In this document: in pieces, positions 23,379-34,439 of the stretch
Layout: each line of letters starts with the position of its first letter
How positions within the stretch are numbered: the stretch's first letter is position 1
Source: Morinoia aosen
Taxonomy: Eukaryota > Arthropoda > Malacostraca > Amphipoda > Talitridae
Length of the DNA stretch: 64,000 nucleotides
Reading direction: 5' to 3'
Assembly: GCA_030386875.1 (NCBI GenBank)
Contig: CM059557.1
Coordinates: forward strand, 61,892,514-61,956,513
Notes under the pieces: generated by a model
The model's database searches: none
The model's input: the letters and a program-made list of their open reading frames with translations, nothing else
What the model was told of the DNA's origin: nothing
Position numbers and translations under genes: made by a program

Positions 23379-25457
23379 GTAGAAGTCCGTATGAAGAAGC
23401 TCAATTACAACAAATTTTCTTTTGTAGGGGAGAATCATACACTTTTTCTTCACATCTTTCACTTTCCCTTTTTTTTCCATGCCTAAATATTGGAGCAAGT
23501 GTATGCCAACATCAGATGAAGAAATTGGATAATGGAATAAATTTTCCTTGGATTCAAACACTCTGAGTTTCAGTGTTTCATGAGATGCACTTGTAACAAT
23601 TGCAACAGACTTGTCATTAAGCATTACACAGTTGTCTTTGCTTGGGTTTTGACTTGGTTTAATAAGACTATTATTAATAATTACTCCTTTTTTAGAAAAT
23701 TTCAATTCAGGTTGCTCTCTTTTTGAATGGAGGTGACTTAATGTAGAAATTTGTTCATTTTTTACTGTAGCAAATTTTTAAATTTGTTTGAGTGGTTTAT
23801 TACCTGACCTGATGCAGCTTTTTAGCTCACCTAGAAAACTTTCATATGGGAAGCAGCTAATGTTTTCTAAGTTTCCATACCTTGCATAATCATCTGGTAA
23901 GTGAATAAGATTATGCACGTTATATGTAATAAATTCAGTGCCATAATGTTGCTGACACTCTTCAACAAATTCAAGTAAGAGGGATTTAATGAAATTGAGC
24001 TTCTCTTGCTGCTCATCACTTAAGAGAAGTCGCATGCTGACACTAAATTTAAGAAAAGTTTTGTAATGATCATGTGACATTATAGCTTTGTTTCTTAAAA
24101 CAACAGGTCCAACATATAGCAACATTAGTCTAAACTCAGTGGCTTTCCAGAACCGATGTTTAGAAAGTCCAACCTGAAAATGCCTAACAAATTCACGGCA
24201 AATGAATGGTTCAGCACCTTTTATTGAAAGCTCAAGTGTTGCAACAGCAATGCGAGAAAATTGAGCTTTTCGGTTGGCTGCAGGTGACTTGAGCCATCTT
24301 TGCAGCAGGCGTTTCATAACACCTAAGCAGCAGAGATGCATATAATCAAGAACCATGGAACCGACTAAATCAATACCAATCGATTCTAAAATTAATGTTG
24401 AAGAATCATGATGATGCCTAGTGTCTTCACGTGACAAAAATGATTCTTTAGTTCGCAAGGGAGCATCGGTCTTATTTAATGTTACATGCCCACCATGATA
24501 AGAACCATGAACATAACACCTCTCACAAGAATTATACCCTGAATGGTATACAATGTTTTTTAGCTGAGCTCGACAAGGGGCATCACATATTATTGGTCCA
24601 GATATATCAAATTTTACTCTGCCATTCTGAGTTGGAATGCTTTCAGCCAATAAGTTTTTCAAATCATTTACTAACATTTGTAAAAAACGATTGCAATCAA
24701 CTAACTTTTGATTTTCACTTCTATTAGTACAAAATAATCCTGCTGTGAAAATTTTAGTTGGACACTCTTGACATTTTATAAGAATAGGATACAGATGAAA
24801 GTTAGGAGATTTGTCAAAAAGAGGAATTCCGTCAATGTTGATGGCCAAGGTAAAATTACTCCCAAGATCAGTTGACCAGTTGACTTTCAAGTGTTCTTTC
24901 AGACATTTGATCCAGTTGTTAACATGAACATATTCAGCTCCGCCTTCAAACAAGTCACTTTCATTGCCCTTAGTTATGCTATTGTGGTGAACCTAAGTTC
25001 GCACATCTATCGGAAACCCTGGAAAGACATTGGCTTCCACTAATTTTAGTAATCGATCAACTGCATCGTAAGGCACACTTTTTTCCTCTTGAAACCATTC
25101 TGCAATGGTAAATTTCAAAGAATTTTCTTTTTGAAATAAAGTACTACTTTTAGGGTTTAATGAATAATTTTGACTAAAATTTTCTGTTTGAGAAGAACTT
25201 GTAAGCCTGGAAGAAAAAGAACCAGAGGATGATTCCAGTAGAGTTTCATCATCATGATTAACTACTACTCCTGATGAGCAAGGCATAGAGTCCAACAGTG
25301 AATCACTCTCGACGTCGCTAGCTTCGCTGGTGCTCACTGGTGAACCTGGATCAATGCTTGACACACGAGCTTTTACATTCAAAGTGTCATATACTCTTCG
25401 TTTTTTCTGTTTTTTTGCCAGCACGTGGAGAGGTTTTTTCAAACGTTTTCTATCCAT
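23373..25457 (-). pseudogene. TNP2-like CACTA transposase with DUF4218-like region, copy 1 (two nonsense codons)
   Basis: A single-exon reading frame of about 694 codons from the ATG at 25457-25455 (context gaaATGg) to a TGA at 23375-23373. It has a basic N-terminus (MDRKRLKKPLHVLAKKQKKR) and a serine-rich acidic segment. The RNase H-like core includes INIDGIPLFDKSPNFHLYPI (the plant TNP2 'SDGFNPF...YSxWP' block), ICDAPCRAQLKN followed by CERCYVHG (a Cys pair), and LDYMHLCCLGVMKRLL. The DUF4218-like part has YNVHNLIHLPDDY and FPYESFLGELKSCIR, the counterpart of 'FERYMKxLKxYVRN'. Two in-frame stops break it: TAG at 24993-24995, where copy 2 has TTG, and TAA at 23778-23780, where copy 2 has GAA. 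It ends in VVIELLH, near the family's usual end. The enzyme would cut and join the element's ends. Confidence 0.85.
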
Positions 25458-27215
25458 TTCTTTCAAATTAGTACAACTGCACTGACACACTCCAAAATCA
25501 AGGGCTTCTAAATAAACACTATGAACACAGACCTGAGGCAGCAGGCAAGGCTGACAATCAGATGTTAAGATTTCTGCAAAGGTAGGTAGCTATTATTTTT
25601 TCTTACTAGGCTATTATTATTCATATTAGCTATTAACACATTTTGAGACATCTGTGCTGAATTTCCAACAATTTCAGTTTTCTTTGTGATTGTCCCATAT
25701 TCTCATAGTCAGGTACAAGTTTAGTTAGCTACAAGTAGCTACTTCCAATAAAGAAATGTCTCCTGCAGCTTGTCCAATAGGTGTCATACTATATGTAGTA
25801 CATTGCACATTTTGGTCAATTTTTTGAAGTGGACAGTAGCTAATAGATTTTTACGCAAATTATCACCGTTTGGCAGGGTAGAATTATTGAATCATCGTAA
25901 GACAGTCGTACCCATTGCTTAACTGTCGCAAACGCAGTTGTCAGATTAGCCTACGATGCTATTAATTTCCCGTAACAAAAATATTGTTCAATCAACTTAA
26001 CAATGAAAAATGGACTACACAACTACAAAAAAGTGCTTAAAAACCTACCTTAGTATAATTAAATTCTTTTTGTAACACTTTTTAATCTCAATATGTACAA
26101 GCAGAAACAAGACAGGGCCGAGCACTCCTGCATCTACCCTACTGGGGAGGATAACAGCTTTTTTGAAAAATACGGTTTAAATATTTACAGTTGCACATAG
26201 GTACACTTCTTAATTCATGAACAATTAACAGAGTGCATAGGCTAACCCACTCTATGTACAAGTACAGTTACTACTGAAATCTTATTTAATACACAAAAAA
26301 CTTAACAGAAATTCCTATCACAACTCAAAAAATATTAGATTCTACCAATAAATTTCTACTTTACAAGAAAGAAGGTGGTAACAAGGTTTGTAGGGACAAT
26401 TTTATTAAACTACTGTATAAATAATATATTTTTGCTTTGGGAAAACACTTTGTTGCTGACTAGTTAGGCCTATCCATAGAAGGATATGTATGATGGAAAC
26501 TTCTTGAAACCTCTGAGAAAAAGATTAAAACCTAGCCTGGTTTCAGCAATAAAATACAAACACAAGTGTTGCCACGGAACAAATTTAATACAGCCTTTTG
26601 TGAGCGATTAAAACTTAAATGTAACTCATGGGCTGCATTCACATTTATTTACTGATTATGGGCAGCAATGTTTTTGGTAATACTTTAGCAGATGACCATA
26701 TAAATATAAATTTATTTCTTTTTGTCAAATTTTAAATCTGCTGCTTTTCTAGAAAACAGACTTAGGGAGAAACATTGATGAAATTCACTTTAATATCTGT
26801 TCCTTATCAAAAATTTGAGGGAGGAGAGCAAAAAAATTGATTTTTCTTTCACTAAAATTATTGAAAACAGTAAAATAGACACACACAGACCAAGAATAGG
26901 TTAAAACAAGAAAGGTCAAGTTCTATTCCCCTAATTTTTGTAAAATAAAAGGTCAAAAAAAGTGAAAAAAATCCATTTTCACCCTCATATTTGTGAGAAG
27001 GAATAAATAGTATTGTGATTTCAATATTATATCAATATTTTGCCTCAACTCTATTTTCTAGTTAGAGAAGTGGCAGTCACAAAAATTGCCCCAAAAGACT
27101 ATAGCCTATTAAAAGGAGTTAGACACAGCTTAGGCTAGTTCTAACTAGGCCTAGATAGTTCAACACTGCTTAGCCGTATGTAGGCTAACTAGGTATAGTT
27201 AACTAGGCCTAACTT

Positions 27216-27390
27216 AGGTAGTTAGGGTAAAGGCAGGAACGACCGGCCCTGCAGTAATAACTGGCCTCCTTAACAAAAAGCAATTGGAGTAAAGAGCCTG
27301 CTCCTTTTCTCCATTGCTTTTTGTTAAGGAGGAGAGTTAGCTTATTAGTGCAGGGCCGGTCAGTCCTGCCTTTACCCTAGCTAGGTAGCC
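27216..27390. repeat. Long perfect-to-near-perfect hairpin
   Basis: Two arms of about 75 bp are inverted copies. Paired blocks are gggtaaaggcagga / tcctgcctttaccc, gaccggccctgcag / tgcagggccggtc and ctccttaacaaaaagca / tgctttttgttaaggag. The loop is about 25 bases. It is more GC-rich than its surroundings. Confidence 0.9.
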
Positions 27391-28769
27391 CTACTTTACA
27401 CTGCCTGGGTCATACTTCAACACTGACTAGGCATAGCCTAATCTAACTAAGCCTAGCTACTTCTCATTTTATGAGCACAAAAGAACAGAAATAGCTGTAT
27501 GGTAAACTTAAACACCCTAATTTTGAGTTAGGAATATCCTAAAACAATGCACAATGCCTATACAGTTGATAACACGCTAAATACGCGCGAATTTTTTGCG
27601 CGCACACACACACACACAAACACCGGTCTGACAGGTTTAGGTTATTGCTTGTTTAAAAAAGCTGCGTAGTAATACCAACATTAACTTTATCAACACTTTT
27701 CCGCAAGTAATTCTGTAATCTATACGTTTATTAAATAAAAATATCGAACATAGCATAATTATTTACGAAAATTTCTACATTTTTTATTTAGAATAATTCT
27801 ATTCTAAATTCCTGCGCTGAAGAGTATAGTTCTACGCAAGAGTCTCTTCATTTTTCTTAACACGACCGCTTGTGCAGCTACATAAAACATGTAAGCCCGA
27901 TGTGATAGATAAAAACTTATCACCAATAAAGTTGATACATGCAATGAAATATGGCCAATATTGGCTTCTACTAAACTATAATATTAGAGTCCTCAATTGG
28001 TATACGTGTCTTTATAGTGCATAATACCCGCTAGATATTAAAGGGGGCTAATTGGTGACAAAGCATGACATTTCAACAGACTTAAACCCTGTATACAGAT
28101 TTAAAATGCCCTGAAAACCAGAAAACGTACAAGCATTTGTTCTGAAATGCACTAACTTGATACTTTAAAATTTTCAAGTCTATTACTTCCCAATCGATAT
28201 ACGTATAGGCCTAGTGGAAGCGCAAATAAAAGAGTTTTCCTTATTAAGAAATGTCTGTTCTGCCCATAATCTTAAAACATTTAACTTAGGTAGTTATTCA
28301 AGTTTTCCATACATTTATGCACTTGTTATCAACTGCTTATATGTTAGTTCTTGTTAGTTACCAAAGTCCAAAATTTAAATGAACTTTGCTAATATATGTG
28401 TATTTTCTGTCAACGAAACTTAACGGCAAACTCAACATGCCATTTTTCCCGGCAAAGTACTATAGGCTCCTACACTTCATACAGGCTATAGATAAAAGTT
28501 GCTCTTTTGAAAGGACAACTTGCTGTAACCTATAAGCTACATATGCAAGTTTGTCTTAACACCTATTCACAGCGATATTTTACTCGAACCAATGATTCAA
28601 TTATTTATATAAGCCAAAAAGCCAAAATTATTATTCATACAAGCCAAAATTAATTCAACTAAAATCCATCAAGCAAAGAGTTAAGAACTTCATTGATGAA
28701 TAATTACTATTCGAGGTGATATAGGGCCTGTAACTTGTAAAAAGTTTTTTTTATGTATGGACAGGAACA

Positions 28770-29080
28770 GTTTCATTAATTTATTACGACCATGGTGTAT
28801 TGTCAATATTTTATTACCTTACTTTCTTCATATTAACTGATGTCAAATGTTTTTTTTCTTCGACATATGTGTTCAACAGAGTTTGATGTATTATAGGTAC
28901 TGTTCTGACTGCGTCATTAGAATTAGTATTTGCGTTCATAAATTATTAAGACCTTATTGTATTGTAAATGTTTTATTTTTTTCTAATTTCATTGCCGCGA
29001 AATGGTTCTTGAATGTATGTGTTTAATCGAGTTTTCTCAAATTTGATACATTAGAGTTACTATTTTGATGGCTATTGTTC
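28770..29080. repeat. Diverged tandem duplication, about 162 bp
   Basis: Two units share ttcattaatttattacgacc / ttcataaattattaagacct, then gtattgt...tttatt, then gtatgtgtt...gagttt...gatacatta-like blocks at a spacing of about 162 bp. Confidence 0.55.
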
Positions 29081-29730
29081 GTAACAAACATAAATCGTCG
29101 TTTCCTATCTCTCTTTCCCCTTTTTTGATTGATGTCGAGTACGATACACCGTGACCGGTTTTGAGATACATGATGAATAGACAATTTCTCTCAGTGAAGG
29201 ATGCGCCTTGTAAGAAAAATCAATCAGTATGGGTGATTCGGTTCCCATAATTGGTGACTTTGTACCATGGTACCTAGCCTAATTTTATTTTTTTTAGCAA
29301 ATAACTATTGAACAATTTCGTATCTACAAAATCCTTATGTTAATAGTAGTTTGTAAGGATTTAGTAATCAGGTATGGTTGCTGTAATGAATGATTCTTAG
29401 GTACTTAAACGTTTATTTAAATTTCTTGGCGTTACAAATTCATGAAACATACACTAACGCACAACTTTTTTGCTCGTTGTATTTTTTTATATTTCACGAT
29501 TAAATTATTTCCCTTGTAGCGTAACACCAGGTGTTTATATAATTTATTTTAATTTAATTTATAACTACACAATATGCATTTTTAAGCATATTCTTACGCT
29601 TGGTTTCCAGTAATGTATTTGGTATAGTATTTTTCTTGGAGTGCCAGTACGGGCTTACAATCGGTTTTCCTTTTCAACTGAAATGAATATACCGGAACGA
29701 AACAGGCTTCCCACAATACTCTCGTTGAGA

Positions 29731-29861
29731 ATGGGAACCCATTACTGACCCAACTCGCCCGAGACGTAAATTTACTCTTTAAAGAGAAGCCAGAGTTAAT
29801 CCCGTACTGAAATTACACTTTCCACGGGAATCCAGTACTGACCCTTCGTTTCCTACGTCAC
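29731..29861. repeat. Right subterminal repeat zone
   Basis: cccattactgaccc (29738), cccgtactga (29801) and tccagtactgaccc (29831) are inverted relative to the left-end motifs at 14503-14591. Confidence 0.6.
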
Positions 29862-29895
29862 CCCATTGAACAGCCATTAATAAATGCTGACTGGG
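29862..29895 (-). repeat. Right terminal inverted repeat of the large transposon
   Basis: Read on the minus strand it starts CCCAGTCAGCATTTATTAAT and pairs with 14423-14456. It is followed directly by the TA duplication at 29896-29897. Confidence 0.9.
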
Positions 29896-31320
29896 TAGGA
29901 TGGTTTGCAACTATGGTCAGCACGAAAATGATTGAAGATGGAACCTTGATAATTATGAGCTGTTAATCTTTGCTTCATGGTCATTCTGGTCAAGCCAATG
30001 TAACGTTTATCAAGAGACTTACATTCTCTTCTGTTACATTTAAATTGAAAGATCACGCTGGCCTTGTCCAGGTCGTTGACCCCAGATGCAGACACATTAT
30101 TTTCAACTAAATGGCCACTGATTTTAAGATTTTTATAATACACGCAAACTTTAATAGAAGTTTCTGGATTTATTGGCTTAACAAAGATTTTAACAATGTT
30201 TTCAAAGACCCATTTGTCAATTTTGTAATGATCATGCATTTGATTTTCATAAAAAAATATTAATACTATTTGCATTCACTGAATTATCGTCATGCTCATG
30301 ATTCGATCAAAAAATCTATTAATAGTTTTATCAGTTAAGGTATTAGGATAGGTGTTATTTACAAGTAAGCGTTTAATTCGAAACACTTCAGAATGGAAGT
30401 TTTCCCAATTACTTCAAACTTTATGAGCTCTATTTATCAAGGTATGGATGACGCCGTCTTTATAGATTTGCGGAGCTTCACAATCGTAATTAATAGTTCC
30501 ACCAGAATGGGAAGGTTTGACATGAACGGATCTATGGAATATACCGTTAGAAGCATCAACCAGAACATCTAAAAATGGGAGCTTACCGTGTAGACCTAAC
30601 TCATACGTGAAATGTAAAACAGATTTTTCAACATACAAATCCCTTAACGTTTCCAGGTGCTCAAGGTCTTGTCTTTCCACACAAATTTCGTCCACATATC
30701 TACAGTAAATTTTCGGTTTTACATCCATCCTATTTATCACCAAGTTCTCAGCATACAACATATAAGTTAGTAAAAGTTGGTCCTAAAGGGGAACCCATTG
30801 CAACTCTATCCATCTGTCGGAACAAACTACCAGCAATATATTTAAATGAGGCTTCGGTTGAACAATTAAATTGTAAGAAGTTCCTCAAAAATATGGCGAG
30901 GAAATAGATCAGGTGGAGCAGCGTTATCTCTATTGTATACTTAATCCAAAATATCTATAGTATTTTGCACGGGTACATTAGTTAACAATGATTCTACGTC
31001 TAGTAAAGCTATCATACCAGTAGGAGTTTTGCTGCGCAACAGTGTCACAAATTCATCTGATGAGCGGAGCATTTATTTTTGCGGCAGATGTGGTAACATA
31101 ATTTTATTTAGTGTCTTAGCCACTGAATAGGTTACTGCAGGAACCTGTGAAATAGTATATCTTAAGGTAGGATTGTTTTGATTATTAAGGATTTTTGCGT
31201 TGACATATATGTAACCAGGTTGGTAATGCCTTTCCAATTTTTTTCGAATTGCAAGGGTTCGGAAGGGTTTTCAAATTGTAAGGGAACAGCTTTAACAGTA
31301 GATATTAGCTGATTCAATTA
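29896..31320 (-). mobile_element. Penelope-like element A, 5' part
   Basis: Minus-strand PLE continuing 13335-14422 across the large transposon. Read from 31320 downward it has the LLDVESLLTNVPV block (broken by stops), RMDVKPKIYCRYVDEI (RT motif C with YVDE for YVDD), LHGKLPFLDVLVDASNG, and then a GIY-YIG endonuclease (FQFKCNRRECKSLDKRYIGL, MKQRLTAHNYQGSI). It ends in HSCKPSY at the insertion. Several frame breaks show the copy was or is dead. It is the head-to-head partner of copy B. Confidence 0.88.
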
Positions 31321-31324
31321 GATG

Positions 31325-33000
31325 ATTCACTGTTTCGCAGCAAAACTCCTACCGGTATAATAGCTTCACTAGACCTAGAATCATTGTTTACTAATGTACC
31401 CTTGCTAAATACTATAGATATTATTTTGGACTATGTATACAATAGAGATGACGCTGAACCACCTGATCTGTTTCTTCGCCATATTTTGAAGGAACATCTT
31501 ACAATTTGTACAACCGAAGCTCCATTTAGACACATTGACGGTAGTTTGTTCCTACAGGTGAATAGCGTTGCCATGGGTTCCCCTTTAGAACCTACTTTTG
31601 CTAACTTTTAAATATTTGTCATATGTTGAGAACTTGGTGTTAAGTAGGATGGATGTAAAACCGAACATATACTGTAGATATGTGGACGACATTTTTGTTG
31701 AAGTACAAGACCTTGAGCACGTGGAAGCGTTAAGGGGTTCGTTTGTTGAAAAAACTGTTTTAAATTTCACGTATGAGCTAGGCCTACACGGTAAGCTCCC
31801 ATTTTTGTATGTTCTGGTTGAAGCTTCTAACGGTACATTCCATAGATCCGTTCATGTCAAACCTTCCCATGCTGGTGAAACCATTAATTACGATTGTGAA
31901 GCTCTGCAAATCTATAAAGAAAGTGTCATCCATACCTCGATGAATAGTGTTCATAAGCTTGCAGTAATTGGGAAAACTTTTCTTCCGAAATTCTTCGAAT
32001 TAAACGTTTACTTGTAAATAAAACCTATCCTAATACCTTGATTGATAAAACTATTAATAAATTTTTTAACTGAATCATGAGCAGTGACAATAATTCCGTG
32101 AATGCAAGCCGTATCAATATTTTTCACGAAAATCAAGTGCATGATCATTACAAAATTGAAGAAGGGGTCTTTAAAAACTTTGTTGAAGCCTTTGTTAAGC
32201 CAAGAAATCCAGAAACTTCTATTAAAATTTGCGCGTATTATAAAAATAGTAAAATCATTGACCATTTAGTAAAGAATAATCTGTCTGCATCTGGGGTCAA
32301 CGACCTGGACAAGGCTTGCGTGATCTATCAATTTAAATGCAACAGAAGAGAATGTGAGTCTCTTGATAAACGTTACATTGGCATGACCAGAATGACGATG
32401 AAGCAAAGATTAACTGCTCATGAATATCGAGGTTCCATCTTCAATCATTTCTATGTTGACCATAGTTGCGAACCATCCTATGAAGATCTGTTCCGTTACA
32501 CCAAAATTCTTTATAATGTAATTTAAAAAGATCATATTCATATAATTGAAGCATTACACATTCATGAACTTAAACCTTCCCTAAATGAATACACGATTTT
32601 TCTGTTCTTAAACTGCTTAGCAGAATTTCAGCTTGCTAGGTATAACGAGGCTGCTCGACCATTTCGCTCTTGTCTCTCGTGTGGTGAACATCGAGGTTTA
32701 TGTACAATATTTCTAGTCCTGCTACTATTTCTGTGATAAAAAAAAATTGATTCTTTGTCTAGTGGCTTTCGTCGTTTGTGATCTACATATATAGTCTATA
32801 CTACTTAATGTTAGTTTTTGCGTTTTCCAATGTGACTGAAAAATATTCTGATATTTTTTCCAGCCTGAGGGTGACTTTAGATACGTCGAAACGTTGCATT
32901 TTATAATCAGACAGAAATATAGATTTTAATGAATAACTGAGTTTTAGTACAAAAACGCCAGGAGCATTTATGAACCAACTTACACGCGAGGAAGTTGGAA
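31325..33000 (+). mobile_element. Penelope-like element B
   Basis: A 5'-truncated PLE on the plus strand, starting within the LRSKTPTG block of the reverse transcriptase and ending at about 33000 where homology to copy A stops. It encodes the RT core, the GIY-YIG endonuclease and a C-terminal tail, followed by about 260 bp of 3' sequence. It is inverted with respect to copy A, only a few bases away. It lacks both the large transposon and the MITE, so it shows the uninterrupted sequence for both insertion sites. Confidence 0.9.
31384..32736 (+). pseudogene. Penelope-like RT/GIY-YIG endonuclease, broken
   Basis: Three blocks in shifted frames. 31384-31611 has FTNVPLLNTIDIILDYVYNR and VAMGSPLEPTFANF (RT motifs). 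31598-32017 has RMDVKPNIYCRYVDDIFVEV with an intact YVDD active site. 32077-32526 has the endonuclease (KRYIGMTRMTMKQRLTAHEY). A TAA at 32524-32526 interrupts the tail, which resumes as KDHIHIIEAL and ends at 32734-32736. The frameshift near 31600, stops near 32070 and the TAA make it a pseudogene. The intact protein would prime reverse transcription from an endonuclease nick. Confidence 0.85.
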
Positions 33001-33357
33001 TATTTCGTAAGGCTGAAAAGTCAGAAAAGAAATCATAAACTGAACCATTAATTTAGTATCAGGAGACCTTGGTGGCAATGGGGTGGGACCGCCAAGCCAA
33101 TACAGCGATTTGTAAATCAGGATTCCAATCACTGCCTCATAGCATTATTGTGAAGAGTGCAGGAGTCCCATCTTGTTGGAGCCACGTTCCTATGATGTCA
33201 GTTAAAATAACATTTTCGGACGACCCTGGCAATTCTTCATATATGAACATCCAATAATAATTGTGTCCAATCGTTGTTTAGGCGTTATTTATAGCCAAAC
33301 TGGATGTTCGCCAAACACGAATACTCCCAAAAACATTTACGGAGACTAATCTGATGT

Positions 33358-34193
33358 TTAAGGAGAGAGAGCACTTTTAGGAAGTTTTTCTTTAATATTG
33401 AACATAAAGCAATGAAATTTAGTATACTGATAGAAATGCGAAGAGGAACTGTTTTCATTTAGTTATAAAATGCAGTTTTCCCCATAGAAAACGACATATT
33501 CATGGGAAACGAGATTTTTGGGGGGTTTTCAAAATGAATCTCCTCCGCCAGTTTATGAGTAAAAGTGATGATTTGAGTGTCATTGGATGCGAAAAGACTT
33601 GTAGATTCCAAAATCTAACATGGCATTCTCCAAACTTTAGGTTGAAGGTGAAAAAACTACAAAAATTCCAAATCATGTCTTCTTTCGTAAAATTTTGCAC
33701 TTTATGACGTCACAACTATTAATCGAAAATGAATTTTGAATCAATCACCATATTAGTTTTTGAATAGCCCACGTCGCTCCGCATCCAATGATATCAAAAT
33801 CATCACTGTAGCTCAGAAACTGTAGGAGGAGATGCATTTTGAAACCCCAAATTCCGATCCTCCCAAAAAAGTAAACAAAGAAACATAAACAATATCAATT
33901 TTTCTTCATTATCATACATTGGGTCAGCTAGGATCCTTGAAATCATTATACAGTAATGAAGAGACATAGAAGATGACATAGCAATGTCGCGCCATGAAGA
34001 AGAAAGTGCCAATGGAGAGGTGTAAATGATAAAATACCACTTCCTCCTCCCCTTCCCCAATACATCAAGCTCCCGTAGCGGGCGAACGAGAAGCTAATTT
34101 TTTCACAGATGCTTCCTAACATGCTCGTCTTGCTTTTGCGATTAACATTGAAATGTCAGCCATTTTTCGAATTTTGGGTGCTCTCTCCCCTAA
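33358..34193. mobile_element. Foldback/MITE-like element 2
   Basis: An insertion in the mariner relic. The ends share aaggagagagagcac (left) and aggggagagagcac (right, minus strand). A second, longer pairing runs from about 33508-33610 against 33755-33870: ttttcaaaatgaatctcctc and tttcaaaatgcatctcctcc, then gtgatgatttgag / gtgatgattttga and cattggatgcg on both arms. There is no coding capacity. Length is about 835 bp. Exact target duplication is unresolved. Confidence 0.6.
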
Positions 34194-34247
34194 CTTGTTC
34201 CGTAACATGTGGATGTAACATCAGCCCACGATTGCAGATTATGAACG

Positions 34248-34439
34248 TTAACTAATCCTCCTCGCGTAGTTCGTGCTTCGTATGTGAATAGGATTTGTGA
34301 TGCAAACAAGGTTCTTCAACTGCTCTGTTTGAAACAACCCAGCATATTGATCACGATATGGGAAACCTTCATCTTTTAATACTTGCCCACGCTGAACGTG
34401 AAATGGATGTTGGCTATTTTCGTGCAGAACTTCCCACAC
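34248..34439 (-). pseudogene. Mariner transposase N-terminal fragment
   Basis: The clearest readable piece of the mariner relic. VWEVLHENSQHPFHVQRGQV corresponds to the 'VWRVLHE..LHPYHxQRVQxL' linker that follows the second DNA-binding helix in DUF4817-type mariner transposases. Upstream coding remnants continue to about 34770 in other frames, and the catalytic part is decayed. It lacks all catalytic residues. Confidence 0.65.

Larger units (their letters stand above)
25491..29730. other. Upstream (5') part of the transposon, noncoding
   Basis: More than 4 kb upstream of the transposase with no coding exon I can support. The frame upstream of the ATG stays open to about 25587, where tttgcag could be an acceptor, so a noncoding first exon may lie here. 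It holds a long hairpin (27216-27390), a CA run (27602-27618) and a diverged 162-bp duplication (28770-29080). Copy 2 of this part lies beyond the window. Confidence 0.5.
14423..29895 (-). mobile_element. 15.5-kb CACTA/TNP2-like DNA transposon, copy 1
   Basis: Termini are CCCAGTCCGCATTT... at 14423 and, on the minus strand, CCCAGTCAGCATTT... from 29895. 29 of the first 34 positions match, including ATGGCTGTTCAA. A TA duplication flanks the element. Subterminal motifs point inward at both ends: cattactgga, ggtattggat and cagtaacgga on the left; cagtactgga, cagtacggga and cagtaatggg on the right (minus strand). Such subterminal repeats are typical of CACTA elements, although the termini do not read CACTA. 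It carries a TNP2-like transposase gene and a DUF4806-like gene, both on the minus strand. The insertion split Penelope A. The second copy starts at 53071. It could instead be a subgroup of the wider CMC group; the family label rests on the transposase. Confidence 0.9.

Noticed and set aside
29877..30275. A 132-residue frame ending in PVSIY
   Set aside because: The last residues come from the right terminus of the large transposon; only the part above 29896 is Penelope endonuclease.
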